DNA from: JBHHYN01 sp046757565
GTDB taxonomy: Bacteria; Pseudomonadota; Gammaproteobacteria; Eutrophobiales; Eutrophobiaceae
Assembly (NCBI GenBank): GCA_046757565.1
Contig: JBHHYN010000088.1
Location: forward strand, 1-12,228
Direction of reading: 5' to 3'
DNA length: 12,228 nt
The first letter of the stretch is position 1; each line of letters begins with the position of its first letter. Position numbers and translations under genes: made by a program. A model generated the notes under the pieces. It worked only from the letters and a program-made list of their open reading frames with translations. It did no database searches and was not told the origin of the DNA. Below are positions 1-7,422 of the stretch, piece after piece.

Positions 1-53
1 CAGTTTTTATTCAAAAGTCTTTCTTGTTAACCCACAGATTCTGCTGAAGAGCC
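1..53. repeat. 53-bp direct repeat, left copy
   Basis: Identical base for base to positions 203-255, with a period of 202 bp. It begins with cagtttttat and ends with gaagagcc. The copy touches the window edge, so it may extend further left. It has no ORF, no inverted-repeat structure of note and no similarity I recognise to an insertion-sequence end. Confidence 0.9.
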
Positions 54-144
54 TAGATTTTCTACATTATCTTGACAATAATCTATTCAAACCTGGAGGT
101 TATTTCATCTATTTAAACCATTATTGAGTAGCCTTATCTACTGG

Positions 145-164
145 ATTCCCGTTTTCACGGGAAT
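145..164. repeat. dRS3-like 20-bp inverted repeat
   Basis: The 20-mer reads attccc, eight bases, gggaat, which is the dRS3 format known from Neisseria and similar to intergenic repeats in other proteobacteria. The stem is 7 bp (145-151 with 158-164) around a 6-base loop. The flanking ctgg and gacgg also resemble common versions of this repeat. No T-run follows on either strand, so I do not call it a terminator. Confidence 0.6.
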
Positions 165-202
165 GACGGTATTTATGACTTGAATCCGCCTCTCTATTTA
201 AT

Positions 203-255
203 CAGTTTTTATTCAAAAGTCTTTCTTGTTAACCCACAGATTCTGCTGAAGAGCC
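203..255. repeat. 53-bp direct repeat, right copy
   Basis: Exact second copy of positions 1-53. The 149 bp between the copies holds the dRS3-like hairpin and AT-rich sequence but no ORF of note. The remaining 56 bp to the nhaD stop codon show nothing I can identify. The whole 311-bp stretch left of nhaD is non-coding as far as I can see. Confidence 0.9.
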
Positions 256-311
256 AAAAAAATATCCGAATATTATGAAAGAATTCCATACATGGAGTTC
301 AATGTCATGGG

Positions 312-1757
312 TTAGTTAAACAGCCGGCTGTTAATCAGAAAGTGGCTCCAGATCGATGCGCCATAACCCAGCAGGATTGCCCAACTCCATTTCAGATGCG
401 ACATAAACGTATACACCCCTCTGGCCTGCCCCATTACCGCGACCCCGGCCGCCGAACCAATGGAGAAGAGTGACCCCCCGACACCGGCCGTCAGCGTCAC
501 CAGCAGCCATTGACCGAGATCCATATAGGGAAGCATGGACAACACCGCGAACATCACCGGGATATTGTCGATAATGGCGGACAGAAACCCGACCAGAATA
601 TTGGCTTTAGTGGGGCCAAGGTCCTGATACATGAAACCGGAAATCAGATCAAGGTAGCCCAGTGTCCCAAGCCCGCCTACACAAAGAATTACGCCATAAA
701 AAAACATCAGGGTATCCCATTCCACCCGGGCCAGTTTTCTGAATATATTAAACTGCTCCGGCTGAGGTCTCTCATGACCATTGTCGTCATCCAGCCTTTC
801 CGTACCCAGGGCCCCGGTCCCCAGGGCGTTCTGCTTGCGGTACTTCATCTTCAGGTAATACCCAAAGAGCTTGAGCAAACCCAGTCCGGTCATCATCCCA
901 ATCACCGGTGGCAGATAGAGGAACATGTGCAGGCACACCGCCAGGGTGATGGTCACAATAAACAGACCGGTGACAACGAAGGCGCCGGTTTTAATCTGCG
1001 CCTCTTCTTTCACCGCCTTCGGGACTCCCGCAGGAATATAGAAATACAGTATCGCGGCGGGCACCAGCCAGTTCACGACTGAAGGAATAAACAGATAAAA
1101 AAACTGCTGGAACTCCACCAGGTTTCCCTTCTGCCATACCATCAGGGTGGTAATGTCTCCAAAAGGACTGAAGGCGCCGCCGGCATTCGCCGCCACGACA
1201 ATATTAACGCAAGCGAGTGTAATAAATTTCACATTTGACTTTCCAATCGCCATCACCACCGCTGACATGAGCAGGGCGGTAGTCAGGTTGTCAGCCAGCG
1301 GTGACAGGATAAATGCGATCCCCCCCGTCAGCCAGAAAATCACTCGCAGCGAAAATCCCTGGTTGATTAGCCAGGCCCGCAATGCATCGAAGATTCCCCG
1401 GTCTTCCATGGTATTGATATAGGTCATGGCCGCCAGCAGGAATAAAAAAAGCTCCGCGAATTCGAGCAGATTGTGCCGCACTGCCGCCTCTGCCGTGTGC
1501 GTATCGCCATGCTGGGCGTAGACAAAGGCCACGATAATCCAGATGATGCCCGCGGCAACAATAACGGGTTTCGATTTACGCATATGGATCTTTTCTTCAA
1601 CAACGACCAGACTGTAGGCAAGACAAAAGATGATGACGCAGGCTATCCCGCCCCAATGCGTGGTAAAATCCCGAAGCTGAACGGCATCCGCCGCTGATGC
1701 GATGCCCGGCGCAAGACAAAGCAGGGCGATAACTGTAATCCTGTAATAAGCCAACAT
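312..1757 (-). CDS. nhaD: NhaD-type Na+/H+ antiporter
   Basis: Integral membrane protein of 481 residues in the ion transporter (ArsB/NhaD) superfamily. Family members exchange cytoplasmic Na+ (or Li+) for protons, supporting sodium and alkaline-pH tolerance. The length matches characterised NhaD proteins of Vibrio and Alkalimonas (about 480). Residues 1-22 look like a cleavable signal or first helix ending in IASA/AD. Many hydrophobic helices follow. Conserved family motifs visible are LADNLTTALL (154-163), NAGGAFSPFGDITT (191-204) and IIDNIP (395-400), whose Asp and Asn residues are expected in ion binding, plus the glycine-rich stretch around 425-445. The ATG at 1757 has only a weak AGGG about 11 nt upstream. 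It is separated from the cluster upstream by a 334-bp spacer with its own candidate promoter, so it is probably a separate transcription unit. No truncation or frameshift is seen. Confidence 0.93.
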   Translation of the reverse strand: MLAYYRITVIALLCLAPGIASAADAVQLRDFTTHWGGIACVIIFCLAYSLVVVEEKIHMRKSKPVIVAAGIIWIIVAFVYAQHGDTHTAEAAVRHNLLEFAELFLFLLAAMTYINTMEDRGIFDALRAWLINQGFSLRVIFWLTGGIAFILSPLADNLTTALLMSAVVMAIGKSNVKFITLACVNIVVAANAGGAFSPFGDITTLMVWQKGNLVEFQQFFYLFIPSVVNWLVPAAILYFYIPAGVPKAVKEEAQIKTGAFVVTGLFIVTITLAVCLHMFLYLPPVIGMMTGLGLLKLFGYYLKMKYRKQNALGTGALGTERLDDDNGHERPQPEQFNIFRKLARVEWDTLMFFYGVILCVGGLGTLGYLDLISGFMYQDLGPTKANILVGFLSAIIDNIPVMFAVLSMLPYMDLGQWLLVTLTAGVGGSLFSIGSAAGVAVMGQARGVYTFMSHLKWSWAILLGYGASIWSHFLINSRLFN

Positions 1758-1810
1758 GGAACTTGCCCTATATAAAATGGATGATGATTGTTAATTTAAG
1801 ATGTTGCGTA

Positions 1811-1849
1811 ATTATATATCACATCAAATGAGTGGCATAATACATGCCA
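1811..1849 (-). promoter_or_regulatory. candidate nhaD promoter with palindromic operator
   Basis: Positions 1833-1849 form a perfect inverted repeat (tggcat, 5-nt spacer, atgcca). Read on the minus strand this segment also has GG, exactly ten bases, then GC (1848-1847 and 1836-1835), within TTGGCATGTATTATGCC, which is close to a sigma-54 -24/-12 element but has a poor -12 half (ATGCC rather than TTGCA). Just downstream, 1816-1811 reads TATAAT on the minus strand, a perfect sigma-70 -10. Its -35 position at 17 bp spacing (TATGCC) is poor and would overlap the palindrome. Either reading places the start about 50-70 nt before the nhaD ATG. Confidence 0.4.
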
Positions 1850-1854
1850 ATACT

Positions 1855-2013
1855 GGTTAATTAACGAGTATCCATCCATAAACGTCAATAGTTTTCTCTC
1901 AAAGGCGCAAAGACGCCAGGAAAACATCTTTGCAGGACTTTAATAATAATCACTTGTCACTTTGCGATCTTTGCTTCCTGGCGGGAATTATTCTTTCTGG
2001 ATGGAGATTAACC
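1855..2013. repeat. MITE-like nested inverted repeat in the nhaD upstream spacer
   Basis: This occupies most of the 334-bp gap between nhaD and the receiver-HATPase gene. Paired arms are ggttaat 1855-1861 with attaacc 2007-2013, tccatcca 1871-1878 with tggatgga 1998-2005, and cgccaggaa 1914-1922 with ttcctggcg 1975-1983. A further pair, cgcaaag 1906-1912 with ctttgcg 1960-1966, crosses the last one, so the two are alternative folds. The inner text (gcgcaaagacgcc and similar) resembles a widespread CTTTGCG-rich intergenic repeat. There is no ORF. It may be a genomic repeat, a terminator-like structure for the sensory cluster, or both. Confidence 0.55.
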
Positions 2014-2091
2014 ACATCGGCAACATTATTCTTGCCAGAGGGATGAACAGGAAGCGGCCATGAGGCTTGTCATGGATGAATTACTTAAAAC

Positions 2092-3009
2092 TCAATCAAT
2101 ATTGACGGCGCAGATCGCCTTATTGCCACAACCCATAAACTCCAGATTATCAAAGCTGAACATTGCGGCCATGGCGATGCCGCGTCCGTTAGGCAGTGTT
2201 GCCCGCCCGGGGATCAGTTGCAGGTAATCCCGCCACGCAAATCCCGGGCCCTCATCGGTGACGATAAATTGCACTTTCTTTTCGGTCCGCTGCATTTCGA
2301 CGGTTGCCCGCTTGTCCCGGTTTCCGGCAAGGCCAAGCCTGTGATCGATCTCCTGCTGATATAAACCATTCACCAACAATTCCGACTTCTCCCTCAGAGT
2401 CAATCCAAGGTTCCCGTGTTCGATGGCATTCTGCATGATCTCGGACAGCCCCAGTACGACTCTCTTTGGATCAGGGCAACTGTTAGCCATAATAAAGGCA
2501 ATACTTTTGACCTCTTTCAGCGTGCTGTATTCAAACACGCAGGACTTCAAATACTGAAGTCCGGCATTCACGTCGTTGATATTTCCCTGTAAGCTTTGCA
2601 ACTCCTGCTGCAGCGTATCGAATTTTTGGGTGTCTTCCAACGCGGCAGCAACAATCGCCAGCAGTATCTTTTCGTCGTAGGGTTTTGTCAGATAATAGTA
2701 GACGCCTGCCTCGATGCCCTCCCTGACCTGATTGGTGAGCGCGGCGCCGGTTTGCATTATGACCGGTATGTGGTTGTAGCGTTCACTGTTTTTCAACTCG
2801 GTTATCAGTTCCATACCGTCCATCATCGGCATCATCCGGTCCAGTAAAATGACCTTGATGTCCGGGTGGCCCTGCAGGATATCCAGTGCCGTTTTTCCAT
2901 TGTCCGCACACAACACCTCATAACCGGCTATGGAGAGATCATCCTGCAGTATTTCAAGATTTATCTCTTCGTCATCTACCGCCAGTATCTTGATCCTTGC
3001 GTTTCCCAT
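2092..3009 (-). CDS. Response regulator with C-terminal RsbW-like HATPase (anti-sigma/serine kinase type)
   Basis: 305 residues from the ATG at 3009. Residues 1-125 are a receiver with the acidic pair DD at 12-13, phosphoacceptor Asp57 in ILLDRMMP, Thr87 and Lys109 before Pro. A helical linker (about 125-160) leads to a GHKL ATPase of the SpoIIAB/RsbW type: N box with Asn194 and Glu197 in MQNAIEHG, G1 box DEGPGF near 252-257, and G2 box NGRGIA near 274-279. Such kinases phosphorylate a serine on a STAS antagonist. The natural substrate candidate here is the 100-residue STAS protein at 6960-7262. I chose the ATG because GGGAGG sits 8 nt upstream; a GTG directly before it is possible. The gene starts 18 nt after the sensor kinase stop, so the two are probably co-transcribed. 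The protein target beyond the STAS partner is unknown. Confidence 0.87.
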   Translation of the reverse strand: MGNARIKILAVDDEEINLEILQDDLSIAGYEVLCADNGKTALDILQGHPDIKVILLDRMMPMMDGMELITELKNSERYNHIPVIMQTGAALTNQVREGIEAGVYYYLTKPYDEKILLAIVAAALEDTQKFDTLQQELQSLQGNINDVNAGLQYLKSCVFEYSTLKEVKSIAFIMANSCPDPKRVVLGLSEIMQNAIEHGNLGLTLREKSELLVNGLYQQEIDHRLGLAGNRDKRATVEMQRTEKKVQFIVTDEGPGFAWRDYLQLIPGRATLPNGRGIAMAAMFSFDNLEFMGCGNKAICAVNID

Positions 3010-3027
3010 CACCCGATCCTCCCGTCT

Positions 3028-5583
3028 CTAAACTTGACGAGCAGCCGGCAAACTGAAATTAAATATGGCGCCGCCGGCCGGGTTGTTTTCCGCCCATATC
3101 TCCCCGTGATGGCGCGTGATGACCTCTTTGCATATCGCCAGACCCAGTCCGGTCCCCCCCGCCCCTGTCTTTGTTCTGGAACTTTGCAGGAACTTGTCAA
3201 ACACACTCCCCAGTTCATCTTCCGGGATCCCTATTCCACGGTCAAGAATAGAGAGTGTCACGGCGGCTACTTTGCCTGTATTGTCCCGCTTATTCCATGA
3301 GGGTAATTCTGCGTCAGAGAACTCAACCGACAGCGGCAGACCCGCCCGGGTAAATTTGATCGCATTCGACAACAGATTGACCAGTACCTGAGAAATAGCA
3401 TGCCTGTCACAGACAACGTTTGTGGCAATGCCATTCGGTTGAATCTCCAGGGCGAGTTGCTTTTGCTTGATTAATGCAGCCAGTTCAGCGACAACCGGTT
3501 TAAGAATATCCATGAGATCGTTTTCCTCAAACAGATAATCCACTTGGTTTGCTTCCAGCTTGGACAGGTCAAGCAGGTCATTGATGAGCGCCAGCAGGCG
3601 CCGGCCGCTCTGTTCAATCCGGCCCAGCGCCTTCAGGGTCTTTTCCCGGGGATTCACGTCTATTCTTTTCATAATGGTATCGGTCAGATGCAGGATGGCG
3701 TGCATGGGGGTACGCAGTTCATGGGACATATTGGTCAGAAATTCCGATTTGGCCTGGTTGGCCCGTTCCGCCTCGTACTTGGCCAGCACCAGGTCCGCGG
3801 TCTGCTGATCCACCAGGGTTTGCAGGTGTTCCCGATGCTGCCTGAGTTCCTGTTCCGTGCGCTTGCGTTCGCTTATATCCTGGATTATCGAGGTGATGAG
3901 GATCCCCTCTTCGGCCACCAGCGTGTTCAAACTGATCTCCGCCGGGAACTCACTGCCGTCCTTGCGGCTGACATATAATTCCCCGCCATCCCCCATTTGA
4001 CGCGTGTAGGGCCTGGCAACATAGCCTGCCCTTCGAGACTCATGCTCCTTGCTGAATCGTTCCGGCACCAGTACCTCCACCGGCCGGCCGATGAGTTCTT
4101 CGCGAGAGTAGCCGGTCATCCTCTCCAGCTGCTCATTGACCAGCTCGATGTCGCCCCGGGCATTGACGATGACCGTACCATTGATGGAGGACTCCAGCAG
4201 GCCACGGAACTTCTCCTCGCTCTGCACCAGTTGCTCCTCCGCCAGATGGTTTTCAATCGCCTCCGCCAGAATATTGGCCACTGACTGCAGGAAGTGGATA
4301 TCGTCCTGGTTAAAAGAGCGCCTGTGACGACTATGGGCGCCCAATACCCCCCACGGGGCCTCCTTGCCCTGAATAATCACACTCAGGCCACTGATTATAT
4401 TATGATCTCGAAGCAACCGCGGCTCGCTAAAACGGGTCTCGGTCTGCCACTCTTCGACAATCACCGGCTCCTTGCTGTGCAGGGTATGGCCGGCCTGTGA
4501 TGCTTCGCTGATGGGCACCGTAGCCCTGCCTACCTGGTCATCGGTCCAGCCGATCCCGGCCCGTAACAGGAGGGTGTCACCGCCCGGCAGTAATTCCAGT
4601 ACCGAGCAGACGTCGACAGTCAGTGTCCCGGCGACACCCTTGACGACTTCATTCAACAATCCGTAAATGGGTCCGCCCTCAAGGGCCCGGAGCCCCAGCT
4701 TCGCTACCGTGGCCTGTTGCCGCACCCGGGCCTGCAGGGCCTGCTCTGCCAGTCTGCGCTCGCTGATGTCCTGCACAAACGCGACAACATGATCCACACC
4801 ACCCTCTTCATTAAAAACACTTTCAATGGAGACATTGACGTGAAGTATATGGCCATCCTTGTGGATGCAACGCTTTTCCAGTGAATAGCTGTTAATTTCA
4901 CACGCCAGTATCTGCATAAACAGCTTGAGTTCATGCTCAGCATCGTCCGGGTGAGTGACATCCTGGAATGTCATTGTAAACAGTTCATCGCGTGAATATC
5001 CGAGCATTTCACACAAGGTATCGTTGATCTGTAACCACCCCTTATCCGGAGATGTAATTGCCATGCCAAGCAAACCTGCATCGAAGTACCGGCGCAACAG
5101 TTCCTCGCTCTTCTTCAGGGCCTGTTCCGAAATTTTCCGGTTGGAAATATCTCTGAATACCACCACAGCGCCCTCCAGCTTGCCCTGCTCCCGAATCGGC
5201 GTACTCACATAGTCAACCGGGAAGCTGCTTCCGTCTCTTCTCCAGAACACCTCGTCACTGACATGATGGACCTTGCCATCCATGAAGGCCGCATAAATGG
5301 GACACTCCTGTCTCGGGTAAGGCGTGCCGTCCGCTCTGGTGTGATGCAGGACCGCATGGTGCATCCGGCCGAGCAGTTCATCGGCTTCCCAGCCAATCAT
5401 GCGCGCCGCCGACGGGTTAATGAAAGTCACCCGTCCTTGCAGATCTACGCCATAGATCCCTTCGCCGGCCGCTTCCAGGATCTGCGCATTCAAACGTTTA
5501 ACCTGTGCAAGTTCCACCAGCGCCGGACCGCGTTCAGCTAGCCCGGGTTCCGGGGATTCAGCTCTGTGCAGGACAGGAGGCAT
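3028..5583 (-). CDS. Cytoplasmic PAS-PAS-GAF-PAS sensor histidine kinase
   Basis: 851 residues without a membrane helix, so a soluble sensor. Domains by motif: PAS about 30-150 (ending VVVFRDISNRK), PAS about 160-285 (ending FVQDISERR), GAF about 295-445, PAS about 455-585 (ending IIQDISERK), coiled coil about 585-615, HisKA with His621 in SHELRTP, and an ATPase domain with N-box Asn740, G1 DRGIGIP at 781-787 and a G2 GTGLGLA near 810. All catalytic boxes are intact. It carries no receiver or Hpt domain, so its partners must be separate. The flanking genes both encode receiver proteins, making it the probable phosphodonor for one or both. It starts 26 nt after the phosphatase stop; the upstream ribosome site is weak. 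The ligand or cue cannot be told from the sequence; PAS and GAF domains often bind small molecules, flavin or haem. Confidence 0.9.
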   Translation of the reverse strand: MPPVLHRAESPEPGLAERGPALVELAQVKRLNAQILEAAGEGIYGVDLQGRVTFINPSAARMIGWEADELLGRMHHAVLHHTRADGTPYPRQECPIYAAFMDGKVHHVSDEVFWRRDGSSFPVDYVSTPIREQGKLEGAVVVFRDISNRKISEQALKKSEELLRRYFDAGLLGMAITSPDKGWLQINDTLCEMLGYSRDELFTMTFQDVTHPDDAEHELKLFMQILACEINSYSLEKRCIHKDGHILHVNVSIESVFNEEGGVDHVVAFVQDISERRLAEQALQARVRQQATVAKLGLRALEGGPIYGLLNEVVKGVAGTLTVDVCSVLELLPGGDTLLLRAGIGWTDDQVGRATVPISEASQAGHTLHSKEPVIVEEWQTETRFSEPRLLRDHNIISGLSVIIQGKEAPWGVLGAHSRHRRSFNQDDIHFLQSVANILAEAIENHLAEEQLVQSEEKFRGLLESSINGTVIVNARGDIELVNEQLERMTGYSREELIGRPVEVLVPERFSKEHESRRAGYVARPYTRQMGDGGELYVSRKDGSEFPAEISLNTLVAEEGILITSIIQDISERKRTEQELRQHREHLQTLVDQQTADLVLAKYEAERANQAKSEFLTNMSHELRTPMHAILHLTDTIMKRIDVNPREKTLKALGRIEQSGRRLLALINDLLDLSKLEANQVDYLFEENDLMDILKPVVAELAALIKQKQLALEIQPNGIATNVVCDRHAISQVLVNLLSNAIKFTRAGLPLSVEFSDAELPSWNKRDNTGKVAAVTLSILDRGIGIPEDELGSVFDKFLQSSRTKTGAGGTGLGLAICKEVITRHHGEIWAENNPAGGAIFNFSLPAARQV

Positions 5584-5609
5584 AACGGATTCACTTCAGC
5601 GTTCAGGCA

Positions 5610-6941
5610 TCACGGAAACAGGCAACCTTCACCTACTCTACTGTATTCGGCCTCAGCCTGCGTACTGTCAGGCAAGCGCTGATCGCGTCTCACCTTAGTG
5701 TAGCTATGACTTGTCGCCAGCGATTCATCGCAAGCGATCTCAAGCAGGCAAATATCATCGTTCTGCCCGGCCTCCCCCCGGAACCGGTCAACGGCATCCA
5801 GGATGGTTCGATACACCACATCCGGGTCCGCAACACTGCATAAACACTCATGCAGCCGCGAGTTACCAAACATCTCTCCGTATTCGTTATTCACTTCAAT
5901 CAGCCCGTCCGAATAGACATAAATACGATCGCCCGTTGTTACCTGAAAATGCTCAATCTTAATGTCCAGTTTGGCGTTCGGGAGGATCCCCAGGGGAAGA
6001 TGCGCGGAAGCCAGTCTGAAATGGATATCTACCGGGTTGGAGCGAACCAGCACATCGGGCAGACCGGCGTTAAACAGGGAAACATCCCGGTAACCCGGAT
6101 GGATTTCAAGCACGCATGCCGCCATGAAGCGGCCGACAGGCAGTATCCGGTTTAATTTATGATTGATCTCGGCGATGATTGTTTTCATGGGGGCCCCTTT
6201 CGCTACCATGGCATAAAAGACATCGGCGACGACCATTGCCCCGATTGCCGCGCCGAGCCCATGTCCGGTAAAGTCCGCGATCAGAAACATCTGGCCTTTT
6301 GCGGGGGTTTGCACACCGATTATCAGATCGCCGCTGAGCAGATCAACCGGTAATATTGAATAGCGGATATTTCCGAAATCCAGTTCAGCGGAGCGGGAGA
6401 TATTGGTAATGATCTTTTCCGCAATCTCCATCTCCAACCTGTTTGCCTGTTGATTTTCTTCCAGTTCCCGTTTCTGCCTGCTTACCAGATCGTGCATTGC
6501 CTTGTTCCTCAGCATGGCTTCTATCCTCGCCCTTAAAATCACCATACTGTATGGCTTGCCGAGAAAGTCATCGCCGCCTGCGGCAAGACATGCCGCCAGC
6601 AACTTTTCATCAGTGCTTGCCGTCAGGAAAATGATGGGGATATAAATCTCTCTTGATTGGGATAGATCCTTGATCCTCCTGGCCGCCTCGCAACCGTCCA
6701 TGCCGGGCATGAAGAGATCCAGGAGCACGATATCCGGCAGCACCTGTGCGAACAGTGCGATCGCTTCAGGCCCGTCTTCCGCTTCAATTACTTCATAACC
6801 ATGCCTTGATAACATCGCTGCCAGACAGAGGCGTTCAAAAGCCGAATCGTTCGTAACCAATACCCTTGCACGATGAGCATGGTCCAGACAGGAACCTGGC
6901 TGGACATACGCTTCAGGTATTTTTGGCAAAACGGCCGTCAT
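5610..6941 (-). CDS. Response regulator with SpoIIE/PP2C-type serine phosphatase
   Basis: 443 residues. Receiver about 25-145: phosphoacceptor Asp75 in VLLDLFMP, Thr107 and Lys129 are present, but the usual acidic pair is Asn31-Asp32 (VTNDS). A helical linker (145-185) leads to a PP2C-like phosphatase (about 190-405) with the metal-binding Asp residues in SGDL (205), ADFTGHG (223), YSDG (345) and QNDD (395-396). Family members dephosphorylate a STAS antagonist under receiver control, as HsbR does in Pseudomonas. Unlike HsbR there is no kinase domain behind the phosphatase, only a polar tail of about 40 residues. The kinase lies in a separate gene at 2092-3009. The start lies 18 nt after the STAS stop, in the same frame and without a strong ribosome site, which suggests translational coupling to its presumed substrate. 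Confidence 0.9.
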   Translation of the reverse strand: MTAVLPKIPEAYVQPGSCLDHAHRARVLVTNDSAFERLCLAAMLSRHGYEVIEAEDGPEAIALFAQVLPDIVLLDLFMPGMDGCEAARRIKDLSQSREIYIPIIFLTASTDEKLLAACLAAGGDDFLGKPYSMVILRARIEAMLRNKAMHDLVSRQKRELEENQQANRLEMEIAEKIITNISRSAELDFGNIRYSILPVDLLSGDLIIGVQTPAKGQMFLIADFTGHGLGAAIGAMVVADVFYAMVAKGAPMKTIIAEINHKLNRILPVGRFMAACVLEIHPGYRDVSLFNAGLPDVLVRSNPVDIHFRLASAHLPLGILPNAKLDIKIEHFQVTTGDRIYVYSDGLIEVNNEYGEMFGNSRLHECLCSVADPDVVYRTILDAVDRFRGEAGQNDDICLLEIACDESLATSHSYTKVRRDQRLPDSTQAEAEYSRVGEGCLFP

Positions 6942-6959
6942 CGCCCGTGCGTGAACCCA

Positions 6960-7262
6960 TTAATTTATGGTCACCATCTGTCCGAAATTGGCAACGTTCA
7001 AAATCTCCTTCACATTGGCTTTAGCATTGATGATCCGCACGGAGTCATACCTGTCTCCGGCATGTTCCCTGAGCTGTAATAACATGCCCAGTGCGGAGCT
7101 ATCGAGATAGGTAGTCTGACTTAAATCGACGATAAAATTTTCTACAGAGGTATTATCCGCATAGGCCTTCCTTAATTCGGAATGTACATCGAAGGCAAAG
7201 CGCTCAGGCATCTCTATCCTCATCGTCAGCCCGTCTTCTGAGATATTGACCTGTAATGCCAT
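6960..7262 (-). CDS. STAS-domain anti-sigma factor antagonist (HsbA/SpoIIAA type)
   Basis: 100 residues, a single STAS domain of normal family length. The acceptor loop reads YLDSSALGM (52-60); Ser56 aligns with the phosphorylated serine of SpoIIAA, whose loop is MDSSGLG. In partner switches the unphosphorylated form binds a target such as an anti-sigma factor, while the kinase phosphorylates and the phosphatase restores it. The receiver-phosphatase gene begins 18 nt downstream and the receiver-kinase gene is in the same run, so all three parts of the switch are present. The start is well supported: AGGAGA lies 7 nt before the ATG. The gene is the first of this sub-run, after a 160-bp spacer holding a MITE-like element. 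Confidence 0.88.
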   Translation of the reverse strand: MALQVNISEDGLTMRIEMPERFAFDVHSELRKAYADNTSVENFIVDLSQTTYLDSSALGMLLQLREHAGDRYDSVRIINAKANVKEILNVANFGQMVTIN

Positions 7263-7301
7263 GTTGCTTCTCCTGTGACCTGCTTGTTACCACTCAGTTA
7301 T

Positions 7302-7383
7302 TAGAACCTATCTCAAAATTACTCTTTTGCGCTTATGCTTTGTTCTCGCCTAAACACAAAATTTCTAATTTTGAAACAGGTTC
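7302..7383. mobile_element. MITE-like element with 7-bp flanking duplication
   Basis: The left arm 7303-7320 and right arm 7367-7384 are inverted repeats matching at 15 of 18 positions (gaacct and tcaaaatt blocks), around a 46-bp centre. The element is bounded by the direct repeat cagttat at 7295-7301 and 7384-7390, which could be a target-site duplication; the last arm base overlaps that duplication. It is too short to encode a protein. It sits between the receptor-like gene and the STAS gene and may separate the chemotaxis and partner-switch parts of the cluster, either as a weak terminator or as a promoter carrier. I see no convincing promoter in it. Confidence 0.5.
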
Positions 7384-7422
7384 CAGTTATGTTAAGCACC
7401 GGTGAATAAATAAATTGTTTCA

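Noticed and set aside
510..1082. 190-residue plus-strand ORF opposite nhaD
   Set aside because: It is antisense to a clearly conserved membrane protein, and its translation shows no recognisable domain.
2058..2075. Rho-independent terminator after the receiver-HATPase gene
   Set aside because: The 6-bp stem (ccatga with tcatgg) has no following T-run in the transcript direction, so it is too weak to call.
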